Origin: Candidatus Gastranaerophilales bacterium | GTDB taxonomy: Bacteria; Cyanobacteriota; Vampirovibrionia; Gastranaerophilales; Gastranaerophilaceae | Length of the DNA stretch: 64,000 bases | Reading direction: 5' to 3' | Assembly (NCBI GenBank): GCA_944325525.1 | Contig: CALVAK010000011.1 | Coordinates: forward strand, 1-64,000 | Shown: positions 26,487 to 35,610 of the stretch, one piece after another | Numbering within the stretch: position 1 is the stretch's first letter | Layout of the letters: every line of letters begins with the position of its first letter | Translations under genes and position numbers: made by a program | The notes under the pieces: model-generated | What the model saw: only the letters and a program-made list of their open reading frames with translations | Database searches by the model: none | Told to the model about the DNA's origin: nothing

Positions 26487-27503
26487 TTAGAAAACCTGCA
26501 TCTCAATAACTTTTTCTGCAATTCTTACTGTATTTAACGCAGCACCGATTCTGAGATTATCAGCAACACACCAGAAAGAAATTGCATTATCAAAAGCTAT
26601 ATCTTTTCTTATTCTGCCGACATATACAGGATTTGTACCTGCAGCCATAACAGCAGTAGGGAACTCGTATTTTTCCGTATCATCAACAACTTCAACGCCC
26701 CATGCTTTTTCTAACAATTCTCTTGTTTTCTCAGGAGTAATTTCTTTTTCAAATTCTACTGTAACCGCTTCAGAATGACCGATAAACACCGGAACTCTCA
26801 CTGCTGTACAAGAAATAGGAGTATCTGGTTTTAAATGAAGAATTTTTCTTGTTTCATTTGTTACCTTCATCTCTTCCTTTGTATATCCGTTATCACAAAA
26901 TGAATCTATTTGCGGAATAACATTATATGCAATAGGCTTTTTAAATACTTTATTCTCAAAACTCTTATTTTCATTAACAGCAACAGTATTTTCTCTTAGT
27001 TCGTTTATAGCTGCCAGCCCGGCTCCTGAAACCGATTGATATGTACTGACTATCATTCTTTTTATTCCGGCATAATCATGCAATGGTTTTAAAACAAGCA
27101 TTAACTGCGAAGTTGAACAATTTGGATTTGCTATTATACCTTTATGTAATCTTATATCTTCATCATTAACACCTGCAATTACAAGAGGAACATCTTTTTC
27201 CATTCGAAAAGCACTTGAATTATCTATATATACAGCACCTCTTTTAACTGCCTCTTTTGCCAATGCAAGACTGGTTGAACCTCCTGCTGATGCCAGAACA
27301 ATGTTTATTCCTTCAAATGCATCAGGAACTGCTTCTATAACTTTATATTTTTTTCCTTTAAATTCAATTTCCTTTCCCGCACTTTTTTTACTTGCAAGGA
27401 ATTTTATATCCTCAAATTCAACATTATTTTCTTCTAAAATTTTTAAAATGTTTCTGCCGACTACTCCTGTAGCACCCAAAACACCTATTACCGGTTTTCT
27501 CAT
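26487..27503 (-). CDS. asd: Aspartate-semialdehyde dehydrogenase
   Basis: 338 aa from the ATG at 27503, which has AGAGGAAG just upstream and gives MRKPVIGVLGATGVVG, the normal NADP-binding start; a longer in-frame start adds 8 residues and hides this site. It has the catalytic Cys in NPNCSTSQLM, substrate-binding segments (SVSGAG, RVPVFIGHSE) and the length of the family. It reduces aspartyl phosphate to the semialdehyde for lysine, threonine and methionine. It is the first gene of asd-dapA(-pseudopilin). Confidence 0.95.
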   Translation of the reverse strand: MRKPVIGVLGATGVVGRNILKILEENNVEFEDIKFLASKKSAGKEIEFKGKKYKVIEAVPDAFEGINIVLASAGGSTSLALAKEAVKRGAVYIDNSSAFRMEKDVPLVIAGVNDEDIRLHKGIIANPNCSTSQLMLVLKPLHDYAGIKRMIVSTYQSVSGAGLAAINELRENTVAVNENKSFENKVFKKPIAYNVIPQIDSFCDNGYTKEEMKVTNETRKILHLKPDTPISCTAVRVPVFIGHSEAVTVEFEKEITPEKTRELLEKAWGVEVVDDTEKYEFPTAVMAAGTNPVYVGRIRKDIAFDNAISFWCVADNLRIGAALNTVRIAEKVIEMQVF

Positions 27504-27549
27504 ATTAGCTTCCTCTTTTATTCTCAATAAAAATTATCCGACAAATTCC

Positions 27550-27578
27550 ATATTATTACAAGTCTTTATATATGTCAG
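27550..27578 (-). promoter_or_regulatory. Promoter of asd-dapA
   Basis: On the minus strand, CTGACA (27573-27578) and TAATAT (27550-27555) are 17 bp apart, about 47 nt upstream of the asd start. Confidence 0.45.
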
Positions 27579-27641
27579 GGGAAAAAATTAAAACAAGCAG
27601 AAGAAGTGAGTATTTTTTTACTTGTATATTTTAAATGTAAA

Positions 27642-27670
27642 CAAATATTAACTTTTATAGTTAATATTTG
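27642..27670. repeat. Perfect 11-bp inverted repeat
   Basis: CAAATATTAAC (27642-27652) and GTTAATATTTG (27660-27670) flank a 7-nt AT spacer. It lies 20 bp ahead of a plus-strand promoter and about 65 bp upstream of the asd promoter, so it may be an operator. No T run follows, so it is not a terminator. Confidence 0.5.
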
Positions 27671-27689
27671 AAATAATAACATCAACTAC

Positions 27690-27718
27690 TTTACTAAGTA
27701 AGAAAAAAGATGTATAAT
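27690..27718 (+). promoter_or_regulatory. Promoter of an orphan short transcript
   Basis: TTTACT (27690-27695) and a perfect TATAAT (27713-27718) are 17 bp apart. There is no plus-strand gene downstream, only a terminator. Confidence 0.55.
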
Positions 27719-27724
27719 AAATTT

Positions 27725-27795
27725 GTTATTAATGTTTCGGCTAGTGTAAATAGTGCAAGTTCTTAAATCTTACTTTAGAAACTTGCATTTTTTTT
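27725..27795 (+). ncRNA. Candidate small RNA of about 70 nt
   Basis: A consensus promoter and a terminator enclose this segment with no plausible reading frame. The terminator has an 8-bp stem (27754-27761 with 27780-27787) and a T8 run (27788-27795). It points into the end of the D-2-hydroxyacid dehydrogenase gene on the other strand. I recognise no RNA family. Confidence 0.4.
27754..27795 (+). terminator. Terminator of the orphan short transcript
   Basis: TGCAAGTT pairs with AACTTGCA across an 18-nt AT-rich loop, then eight T. On the minus strand the T run would come first, so it serves only plus-strand transcripts. Confidence 0.7.
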
Positions 27796-28798
27796 ATGTA
27801 ATTTTATTAGTTAATTTATGACCTTGCAAATATTGTGTAAGATTTCTAAGAGTTGTATAAAGAATTCTGTCTATTGCCTCTTTTGTATCGTAAGCAATAT
27901 GCGGTGTTGCAACCACATTATCCAAATTCAAAAGTTTATTATTAATTAAAGAAATTCTTAAATTTTTTAAATTCAGATTTTCGCCCGGTTTTTTATTTGA
28001 AATGGTTTCTTCAAATTCTAAAACATCAAGAGCAGCACCTTTTATCCTTTTTTCAAGAAGAGCATCATACAATGATTCTGTATCAATCAATTCTCCTCTT
28101 GCCGTATTAACTATCACTGCAGTTCTTTTCATTAAATCTAAACGATTTTTGTTTATTATATGATATGTACCCTCATTTAAAGGAGCATGCAGCATTATTA
28201 TATCTGACTGTCTGCATAATGTATCTATATCTGAATATTTTATGTCAAAATCCCTTTCTATATCAGGATTTTTCGCTATATCATAACATATTACATTCAT
28301 AGAAAAGCCTTTCGCTATTTTTATGGACTTTGACCCTATAGAACCTGTTCCAATAATTCCTATTGTTTTATCGTAAAGCTCTGTTCCGAACATTTCAGGA
28401 TACATATCTCCCTGTTTTAATTCCTGTATTCCAGAACATATTTTTCTTATAAGATTTAATAATATACCGAAAGAAAATTCTGCAACCGTATAATCTCCAT
28501 AATGAGGAGTATTTGCAACGATTATGCCTTTTTTATTACAATATTCTGTGTCTATATGGCTGTATCCTACAGAACGTGTTAAAATCAGTTTCAAGTTATT
28601 AAATTTCTCTAAAGTTTCTTTTTTTAAACGTGATGAAGTAAATACAGAAATTATTTGGGCATTCTCTTCCGTTTTATCAAGTTGAGTGTTATCGTTTAAT
28701 TCATAATTTTTATAGATATATTTATAGTTATTCCCTAATTCTTTATTAAAAAAATCCCGTTCATAATCATTAATATCGTACAAAACAATTGTCTGCAT
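27794..28798 (-). CDS. D-isomer-specific 2-hydroxyacid dehydrogenase (D-lactate dehydrogenase type)
   Basis: 334 aa from the ATG at 28798 (GGAGAA upstream; a TTG 6 codons earlier is less likely). The NAD-binding motif is TIGIIGTGSIGSKS, followed by MLHAPLNEGTYHIIN, VNTARGELID with the catalytic Arg, and ATPHIAYDT with the catalytic His. Such enzymes reduce 2-keto acids, pyruvate to D-lactate being the commonest in fermenters, but substrate choice cannot be read from the sequence. It is monocistronic between an orphan RNA and recN. Confidence 0.88.
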   Translation of the reverse strand: MQTIVLYDINDYERDFFNKELGNNYKYIYKNYELNDNTQLDKTEENAQIISVFTSSRLKKETLEKFNNLKLILTRSVGYSHIDTEYCNKKGIIVANTPHYGDYTVAEFSFGILLNLIRKICSGIQELKQGDMYPEMFGTELYDKTIGIIGTGSIGSKSIKIAKGFSMNVICYDIAKNPDIERDFDIKYSDIDTLCRQSDIIMLHAPLNEGTYHIINKNRLDLMKRTAVIVNTARGELIDTESLYDALLEKRIKGAALDVLEFEETISNKKPGENLNLKNLRISLINNKLLNLDNVVATPHIAYDTKEAIDRILYTTLRNLTQYLQGHKLTNKIT

Positions 28799-28922
28799 TT
28801 TATTCTCCGTTCTCAATACAATGTATCAAAAAAGGATAAAAATAATATCAGCCATTCCGGGATATAAAGAATAAAAAATAAAATAAGTTATATACAACTA
28901 TTAACGTCTTAGTATCTTTTAT

Positions 28923-30575
28923 TTAAACCCCGATTAAATTTTTCGCAAAGGATACGGATTCTTCATTAATTTCTCCGGCAGCAAGAAGGGCTATCGCCTT
29001 AATTCTGTTATCGTCTTTTAAGTTGTATACGCTTATTTTTGTAACATCTGTCTGTTCTTTTTTTACATAAAAATGACTTGCTGCTTTCGCCGCAATTATC
29101 GGTTGATGAGTTATAAGTATAACCTGATGTGATTTAGCTAAATTAACAATTTCATCTGCCACCGCCTGAGAGGCTTTACCGGAAATACCTGTATCAATTT
29201 CATCGAATATAACAGTATTCGTATCATCTGCATGGGCAAAAATTGTTTTTATTGCAAGCATTATCCTGGATATTTCACCTCCGGAAGCAGTTTTAGCCAA
29301 CGGTTTTAATGTTTCTGATACATTTGTTGATATTAGAAATTCTACTTTATCCGTTCCATTTTCATTCATTGGAGCTTGTTCTATATTTATTTCGAATTTT
29401 GATTTAGGCAGTTCAAGTTTTTCAAGTTCCATCGTAACAGCAGCTGAAAGAGCTTTTGCCAGCTCTTTTCTTGCACTGCTTATTACTTGAGCCAAATTAT
29501 TCAGTTCTTCTTCTATATCTGCCACTTCTTTTTTAGTTTTAATAAATTCATCTTGAGAGCATTCTATATTATTTAGCTCTGAAACAAGTTCACTATACTT
29601 ACTTAAAACGTTTTCAAGGGAATTACCATATTTCCTTTTTATTTTATCAAGAAGACTTAATCTTTCTTGTATTGTGTCTAATCTTTCATTATCATTTTCT
29701 TTTGAATCGGAATAGTCCCTTAATTTAGAAGCAATATCCTTTAAACTTTCATACGTATTTATAAATTCTTCTTCTATATCTAAAACAGATTCATCCATCT
29801 GTGACAATTTAGTAATATTTGATTTAACATTTCCCAATGCGGCAATTATATTATCATCATCACCGTATAATGACCAGTAAGAAGAAAAAGATAATTCTTT
29901 TAGTTTTTCAATATTAGATAAAATTTCAACTTCTTTTTCGAGTTTTTCACATTCTTCTATGTCGGAAATTGAAGCATTTTCTATTTCCTGAATTTGAAAT
30001 TTTAAAAAATCTTCCTGCTGTTTAGTTGTATTAATAATATTTTCCAGCTCTTCAAGACGTTTTTGAAGAGAAAGATATTTATTGTACTTTTCTTTATAAA
30101 TAAAAATATTATCTCTGTGCGGTTTAAGTGCAAAATTATCAAGTAAAACAATATGATTTTTAGGTTTTACATAGTTATAGCTTTGATGCTGTGTATGAAT
30201 ATCAAGTAATTTTTCTCTTATTTCTTTTACAAAATCCAGAGTCACCTGCACACCATTAATTCTGAACCTCGTTGCAGAAGACAATATTTCCCTTGATATA
30301 ATTAATTCTTGAGAGTCAATATCTATACCGTTTTGAAGAAAAAAAGATTTATCAAAATTTTCTTGTAATTCAAGCAATAACTCTATATATGCTCTGTCTC
30401 TTCCGTTTTTTATAACATCTTTACCTGCTTTAGCACCAAAAACAGAATCAATCGCCCCTATTATAATACTCTTTCCAGCACCGGTTTCACCCGTAAATAC
30501 GTTAAACCCCTTATCAAATTCAAGAGTTAAATCATCAATTAATATATAATTTTTTATACTGATTGATTTTATCAT
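28923..30575 (-). CDS. recN: DNA repair protein RecN
   Basis: 550 aa SMC-like ATPase in double-strand-break repair. N-terminal FTGETGAGKSIIIGAID (Walker A), long coiled coils (about 155-370), then TASGGEISRIMLAIK (signature), VIFDEIDTGISG (Walker B) and LITHQPIIAA. The length is normal. It is the last gene of the grpE-dnaJ-...-nadK-recN run and begins 1 nt after nadK ends. The nadK-recN linkage occurs in many bacteria. Confidence 0.96.
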   Translation of the reverse strand: MIKSISIKNYILIDDLTLEFDKGFNVFTGETGAGKSIIIGAIDSVFGAKAGKDVIKNGRDRAYIELLLELQENFDKSFFLQNGIDIDSQELIISREILSSATRFRINGVQVTLDFVKEIREKLLDIHTQHQSYNYVKPKNHIVLLDNFALKPHRDNIFIYKEKYNKYLSLQKRLEELENIINTTKQQEDFLKFQIQEIENASISDIEECEKLEKEVEILSNIEKLKELSFSSYWSLYGDDDNIIAALGNVKSNITKLSQMDESVLDIEEEFINTYESLKDIASKLRDYSDSKENDNERLDTIQERLSLLDKIKRKYGNSLENVLSKYSELVSELNNIECSQDEFIKTKKEVADIEEELNNLAQVISSARKELAKALSAAVTMELEKLELPKSKFEINIEQAPMNENGTDKVEFLISTNVSETLKPLAKTASGGEISRIMLAIKTIFAHADDTNTVIFDEIDTGISGKASQAVADEIVNLAKSHQVILITHQPIIAAKAASHFYVKKEQTDVTKISVYNLKDDNRIKAIALLAAGEINEESVSFAKNLIGV

Positions 30576-30576
30576 T

Positions 30577-31428
30577 TTATCCCTTCCAGGAAAGTCCCCA
30601 ATGCAACTTCTCTTTTAAAACAGAATAGAATGAATTCTTTTCCAGATTTAATAAAACAAGCCTTGCACTATAACTGCATTTTTTTATTTCAATCGCTTCA
30701 TTAATTCCTATAGCAAATGTTTCCTGACCATCGGCTGAAATCTTTAATAACGGTTTATTTTGGCTTGATGTCACTTTTATGACTTCATTTGAAGGTATAA
30801 CAATTGGTCTTGCATTCATTGTATGCGGGCAAATAGGCACAACTACAATAGCATCAAGAGTCGGAGCCAGAATCGGACCTCCGGCTGAAAGAGTATACGC
30901 AGTAGACCCTGTCGGCGTTGAAATTATTATTCCATCCGCAAGGTAATCACACACTATATTATCATTAATATGAACATATAATCTGGATGTTCTTGAAAAG
31001 CCATCACCTTTTATAACAATATCATTCAGGGCATTTAATTTTTCTTCCATAGCACTAAGCATTAATCTGTCTTCTATTTTAAAAGAACCATTTAAAATAC
31101 ATCCTATTGCTTCATTTATTTGCGAAGATTTAGCCTGAGAAAGAAATCCTAGTCTGCCTAGATTTATTCCCAATATAGGGGTATTATATCTGGCATAATA
31201 TCTGGCTGTCCTCAATATTGTTCCGTCACCACCCAAAACAATGGCAAGCGTGTATTTTTGCGAATATTCTTCTGTTGTTAAAATACTGCATTGTATGTCA
31301 TTGTCATTTAGCAATGTCTCTATTGATTTACTTATATATGCAGCTTTTTGATTTTCTTTATTATAGAATACACCTACATTTGAAACATCTATGGAATCAT
31401 TATTTACTGATTTTACTATTTTCGCCAT
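30577..31428 (-). CDS. nadK: NAD kinase
   Basis: 283 aa. Makes NADP from NAD. LGGDGTILRTARY is the GGDG nucleotide-binding motif, with LGRLGFLSQ, ADGIIISTPTGSTAYTLSAGGPI and a C-terminal ISADGQE. The length is typical. AGGAG lies within the 3' end of the preceding methyltransferase gene, 2 nt away, suggesting coupled translation. NadA for de novo NAD synthesis lies 20 kb away at 50654. Confidence 0.96.
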   Translation of the reverse strand: MAKIVKSVNNDSIDVSNVGVFYNKENQKAAYISKSIETLLNDNDIQCSILTTEEYSQKYTLAIVLGGDGTILRTARYYARYNTPILGINLGRLGFLSQAKSSQINEAIGCILNGSFKIEDRLMLSAMEEKLNALNDIVIKGDGFSRTSRLYVHINDNIVCDYLADGIIISTPTGSTAYTLSAGGPILAPTLDAIVVVPICPHTMNARPIVIPSNEVIKVTSSQNKPLLKISADGQETFAIGINEAIEIKKCSYSARLVLLNLEKNSFYSVLKEKLHWGLSWKG

Positions 31429-31430
31429 TT

Positions 31431-31988
31431 TTACTCCTGAATTTTATATGCCATTAACATACCATCCGGTAAATCAAGAATTTGAACCTGATAGTCACTA
31501 TGTGATGATATTGCTTCTATAAAAGGTTCAACTTTTTTTGCATGAGATGTAACATTATCTGCTAAAATTATACCGCCTTTTCTCACTATAGGATGAATTA
31601 CTTCAAAATATTTAATATATTCCTGCTTATTTGCATCAATAAATACAATATCAAATTTTTCCTTAATCTCCTCTTTTATAACATCATAAGCCGAACCAAT
31701 TTTGCATGTAATGATATCAGCCAATCCGCACATTTGAAAATATTCTTTAGCAAGATTTTGTCTTTTCTCCCAAAATTCAATCGTCGTAAGATGACCACCC
31801 GTAGTTTTTAATGCCTCTGCAATCCATATTCCCGAATACCCGTTTGAAGTTCCCAGTTCCAGAACATTTTTTGCATTCATTATTTTTATTAGCATATTAA
31901 TAAAATTTCCGCTCTGATGAGAAACATTCCAAAATTTATCTGAAGTTACTTCAAGCTCTTTTAATACCTTCTCTATAACATTATTCAT
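31431..31988 (-). CDS. SAM-dependent O-methyltransferase (CCoAOMT-like)
   Basis: 185 aa class I methyltransferase. VLELGTSNGYSGIWIAEAL is the SAM-binding loop, TTIEFWEKR the acidic strand end, and DIVFIDANKQEYIKYFE the metal and substrate part seen in the catechol O-methyltransferase/CCoAOMT group. It is slightly short (family about 200-220). It overlaps the preceding propeller gene by 8 nt. The substrate is unknown. Confidence 0.86.
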   Translation of the reverse strand: MNNVIEKVLKELEVTSDKFWNVSHQSGNFINMLIKIMNAKNVLELGTSNGYSGIWIAEALKTTGGHLTTIEFWEKRQNLAKEYFQMCGLADIITCKIGSAYDVIKEEIKEKFDIVFIDANKQEYIKYFEVIHPIVRKGGIILADNVTSHAKKVEPFIEAISSHSDYQVQILDLPDGMLMAYKIQE

Positions 31989-33597
31989 TATTTTTTCTGT
32001 CCAGTATTGTTATCATATTAATATATTCACTTATTGGAAGTGTTTGAACAGATTTTTCTTTATCTGTATCATAAACAACATATTTTAAATCAGACATATT
32101 TGTAATTACTGCCAGATTAGAATTTGGAACCGGAGTAAATGCCTTTGAAAATCCATCTACTGGTAATTTTTCACTTTTTAATTCTCCGTTTGAAACATCG
32201 TACACATAAACACTGTTATCTCCTGCACAAAGAACAAATATTTTTTTGTTTTTAACGTACATATCAACCGGTTTTTTACCAATTTTAATTTCTTTTATAC
32301 TTGTTGAATATGTTTTTGCATTTTTAATAAGCTCTTCTTCTTCAACATCTTCTATTTCATAATCAAAGACCAAATCCTCAGTTATAAGCTCGGCATCATT
32401 TTCTTCTTCTTTTTGAGCTTTTTCTTTTTCTAACTGTTTTTTAGTTTTTGTTATTTCATTATCCTGCAATAAATCAAAATAAATTATTCTTAATTTGGGC
32501 TGGGTACGTGCAACGGTATATATTACATTATCTTTTAAAATAAGCTTTGTAGCATTAGGGTAACTTGATATTAACTTGTTAGTATATCCGTTAACAAGGT
32601 CTAAAACATATATACAGGAAGTTTTCATATCTATATATGCCAATTTTGACCCGTCATCAGAAAGCGAAAGACGCTGCGGTGCTCCTATTAATTGTATTTT
32701 TTCTTTTATTGTCATAGAATCCAAATCTATTATGAAAAGAGATTCATCTTTCGTACTCGCAACATACGCTTTTTTATTATTGTCATCCACTGCTATTTCA
32801 GAAGGAATTGCAGTTAAATCAATTTGTTTAGCTATATACTCATTAGCGATATCAATAACATCAATATTTTTTAAATTTCTTGAGGCTACCAAAAGAAATT
32901 TACCTCCTAGAACCGGTTTAATATCCTTTATTACTCCTGATGTTTTTAAAGAATATAGCGGTTCTGTCACTGTAGAAGAAAAAATTTGAAGATATTCCGT
33001 CTGAAAATTATTTACAAAAAACAACTTATCTTTTAAAGCCAAAGGAACATTATAATTTTTCGTATCTACAACTCTTTTGCCTGAGGGCAAAGGAGCCGTT
33101 TTTCTCGTAGAAGCCACATCTGTTGTTTTTGCACTGCCTATAAGAGGAATCCTTACGTCTCCCAAAACTCCTGCCAGACTGTCAGGAAGAACCAGACCCC
33201 TTGGAACAACTATATCTTGAGGAAGAAGCCCTGTTTTTATTTCTACCGGCATGTCAGGAATGTTTCTGACTGTTAAAGTTCCTTTTCCTGTTCTGATTGT
33301 TTTCAGAAGTCCCATATTATTATTAAATAATACCATATCCGGAAGCTTATCCATTGTTTGATTAGCCGGATATGTTTTTACTATTTTTAATTCTTCAGCT
33401 TTTTCAGGGTATGCAGGAAATACCGGAAGATACATTACATCATCACTATATACAATTATTCCGTCAAATCTTATTGTAGGAACTTTCTTTTGTGAAACAA
33501 GAAAATCCCTCACTTCTTTAGGCAAAGGCGTTGCAAATACTGAAAGTGCATTAAAAACGAAAAATATAAGCAAAAATATTATTAATTTTATTTTCAT
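31981..33597 (-). CDS. Secreted YncE-like beta-propeller protein
   Basis: 538 aa from the ATG at 33597, which has AGAGG upstream and starts a clean signal peptide (MKIKLIIFLLIFFVFNALSVFA). An in-frame start at 33624 would mask the signal and overlap dnaJ. From about residue 200 it has repeated blades of the YncE/surface-layer type (GGKFLLVASRNLKNIDVIDI, NKKAYVASTKDESLFIIDL, GSKLAYIDMKTSCIYVLDL, NKKIFVLCAGDNSVYVYDV), broken by an acidic insert (about 395-430). It is periplasmic or surface-bound, with no catalytic motif. Its place in a chaperone operon suggests envelope stress, but that is an inference. Confidence 0.75.
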   Translation of the reverse strand: MKIKLIIFLLIFFVFNALSVFATPLPKEVRDFLVSQKKVPTIRFDGIIVYSDDVMYLPVFPAYPEKAEELKIVKTYPANQTMDKLPDMVLFNNNMGLLKTIRTGKGTLTVRNIPDMPVEIKTGLLPQDIVVPRGLVLPDSLAGVLGDVRIPLIGSAKTTDVASTRKTAPLPSGKRVVDTKNYNVPLALKDKLFFVNNFQTEYLQIFSSTVTEPLYSLKTSGVIKDIKPVLGGKFLLVASRNLKNIDVIDIANEYIAKQIDLTAIPSEIAVDDNNKKAYVASTKDESLFIIDLDSMTIKEKIQLIGAPQRLSLSDDGSKLAYIDMKTSCIYVLDLVNGYTNKLISSYPNATKLILKDNVIYTVARTQPKLRIIYFDLLQDNEITKTKKQLEKEKAQKEEENDAELITEDLVFDYEIEDVEEEELIKNAKTYSTSIKEIKIGKKPVDMYVKNKKIFVLCAGDNSVYVYDVSNGELKSEKLPVDGFSKAFTPVPNSNLAVITNMSDLKYVVYDTDKEKSVQTLPISEYINMITILDRKNNE

Positions 33598-33607
33598 ACT
33601 ACCTCTT

Positions 33608-34729
33608 TTAATTATGAAGTACATTCTTCATTTTATCAATGAACTTGGAAGAGGGCTTTTTGTTACGATTAATTTCAAAAAGTTTGTTATATAATTGTTT
33701 TTCCTCAGAAGAAAGACTCTGTGGAGTTTTTATTTTAACAATAAAATTATGATTTCCTCTTTTTGTATTATTGCCAAGGTATGGGACACCGGCTCCTTTT
33801 ATTTGAAGAATTTTATCCTGTTGAATTCCTGCAGGAATTTGCAGCTGCTGAACTCCGTCAAGAGTATTAACTTCAACAATATCACCCAATGCAGCCTGAG
33901 GGAATGTAATATCTACTGTTGAAAATATTTCATAGCCTTCTCTTTTAAACTCTTTATGCTCTTTTACATAAAGAACAACAATTAAATCGCCAGTTCTTCC
34001 GCCATTTTTACCGCAGTTACCTTCCTGAGCCAAACCAATTCTAGATCCGTTGTCAACTCCTTTTGGAATAGTAATATGCAGTGTTCTTTCAACTTCTATT
34101 CTTCCGTCACCTTTACATTTAGGACAAGGATTAGGATTTATTTTCCCGCTGCCTCCGCATTTAGGACAAGTTGTTATTTGACGAAAACTTCCAAGAGGTG
34201 TCTGTGTAACCTGTTGAACTCTGCCGCTGCCTCCGCAGGTAGGACACGTTTCCGGTTTTGTCCCTGCTTTTGAACCTGTTCCTTTACATTCGTCGCAAAC
34301 TTCTAGATGAGATATTTTTATTTCTTTTTCAACTCCAAAAACAGCTTCTTCAAATTCTATCTGTAAATTTAATCTTAAATCCGCACCATTTTGAGGACTA
34401 TTAGGGTTAGATGCTCTTTCTGAAAATCCAAATCCTCCGAAGAAGCTCTCAAATATATCATTTAAGTCACCAAATCCAGCATCAAAAGGCCCTGATGTTC
34501 CAAATCCTGCTTCTCTTAATCCGTCTTCACCGTATCTGTCATAAGTTGCTCTCTTATTATCATCCATTAAAGTTTCATAAGCTTTTCCAAGCTCTTTGAA
34601 TTTTTCTTCTGCATCAGGAGCCTTATTTACATCCGGATGATACTGCCTCGCTTTTTTTCTGAATGCACTTTTTATTTCTTCTTTTGTGGCATTTCTGTCA
34701 ACGCCCAATATCTCATAATAATCACTCAT
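33608..34729 (-). CDS. dnaJ: Chaperone protein DnaJ
   Basis: 373 aa. J domain 1-70 with HPD at 31-33, Gly/Phe-rich linker ([15 protein letters not shown]), then four CxxCxGxG zinc motifs ([32 protein letters not shown]) and the two C-terminal substrate domains. It stimulates DnaK ATPase. It follows grpE by 80 nt; dnaK and hrcA are not between or beside them. Confidence 0.97.
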   Translation of the reverse strand: MSDYYEILGVDRNATKEEIKSAFRKKARQYHPDVNKAPDAEEKFKELGKAYETLMDDNKRATYDRYGEDGLREAGFGTSGPFDAGFGDLNDIFESFFGGFGFSERASNPNSPQNGADLRLNLQIEFEEAVFGVEKEIKISHLEVCDECKGTGSKAGTKPETCPTCGGSGRVQQVTQTPLGSFRQITTCPKCGGSGKINPNPCPKCKGDGRIEVERTLHITIPKGVDNGSRIGLAQEGNCGKNGGRTGDLIVVLYVKEHKEFKREGYEIFSTVDITFPQAALGDIVEVNTLDGVQQLQIPAGIQQDKILQIKGAGVPYLGNNTKRGNHNFIVKIKTPQSLSSEEKQLYNKLFEINRNKKPSSKFIDKMKNVLHN

Positions 34730-34809
34730 TCTATCATTCTCTCATTTGTTTTTATGTTTCAGCTGCTTTTACACTACCTTTATAGTTCTCTTCTTTTTCT
34801 CTTTCTTTA

Positions 34810-35460
34810 TTATTGTTTAACTGCAACGTCGACTAATGCCGGTCTTATAACTTTATCACCGAGCTTATACCCTTTTTGCAGTTCTTTTATTATTGTTTCT
34901 TCCGGATATTCATCTGTAGGTGTCTGCATTACAGCATCATGGAACGATGGATCGAATTTTTCCCCAACGCTTTTTATTTGTTCCAATCCGAGTTTTGATA
35001 AAGAATCCATCAATTGTTTATTTAACACGAAAAATGTTTCTTTCATTTTATCAATATTATCAATCTGTTCTACTGCCTGCATTGCACGGTCAAAATTATC
35101 CACAACTTCTATTACTTTTTTCATACACTCTTCTGCTCCGTACTTCAAAAGAGCTTCTCTTTCCTGCATCTGTCTTTTTCTGTAATTTTCAAAGTCCGCT
35201 GCAAGTCTTATATATTGATTGTTTAAATTTTCAAAATCAATTTTTAATTTTTCAGCTTCATTGTTTGTTTCTTCTATATTTTCTTCGTTCTTTTCTTCTA
35301 CTTCATTTTCTTCAGCATTGTTTTCTGCTACTTCTGCTTCTTCGTTCTGTTTTGTTTCATTAATATCATTATCCATAATATTTTTGTCATCTCCTTTATT
35401 ATTTTCATTATTTATAAAAGGATTATCCTTATCTATATTTTTTTGAAAAAAATTTTTCAT
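34810..35460 (-). CDS. grpE: Nucleotide exchange factor GrpE
   Basis: 216 aa. A long acidic, Glu/Asn-rich N-terminal tail (1-65), a coiled-coil helix (RLAADFENYRKRQMQERE) and the beta-domain signature GEKFDPSFHDAVMQTPTDEYPEETI with GYKLGDKVIRPALVDV. It releases ADP from DnaK. It is first in the six-gene minus-strand run; the ATG is at 35460. Confidence 0.96.
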   Translation of the reverse strand: MKNFFQKNIDKDNPFINNENNKGDDKNIMDNDINETKQNEEAEVAENNAEENEVEEKNEENIEETNNEAEKLKIDFENLNNQYIRLAADFENYRKRQMQEREALLKYGAEECMKKVIEVVDNFDRAMQAVEQIDNIDKMKETFFVLNKQLMDSLSKLGLEQIKSVGEKFDPSFHDAVMQTPTDEYPEETIIKELQKGYKLGDKVIRPALVDVAVKQ

Positions 35461-35610
35461 ATCTTTTTCCTATCCCCAATGCATATTCTATATTATAAAA
35501 TATCAAACATTATACTCAATAGTTATTAATTTTTTCTTAACTTTTTATTATTAAGTATACTTGTATATCCTCAAAAAAAAGGTTATCATTAGTATAACAG
35601 GAAATAATTT

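Noticed and set aside
26475..27527. Lysine riboswitch before asd-dapA
   Set aside because: The leader is under 50 nt from the predicted promoter and contains none of the conserved lysine-riboswitch elements.
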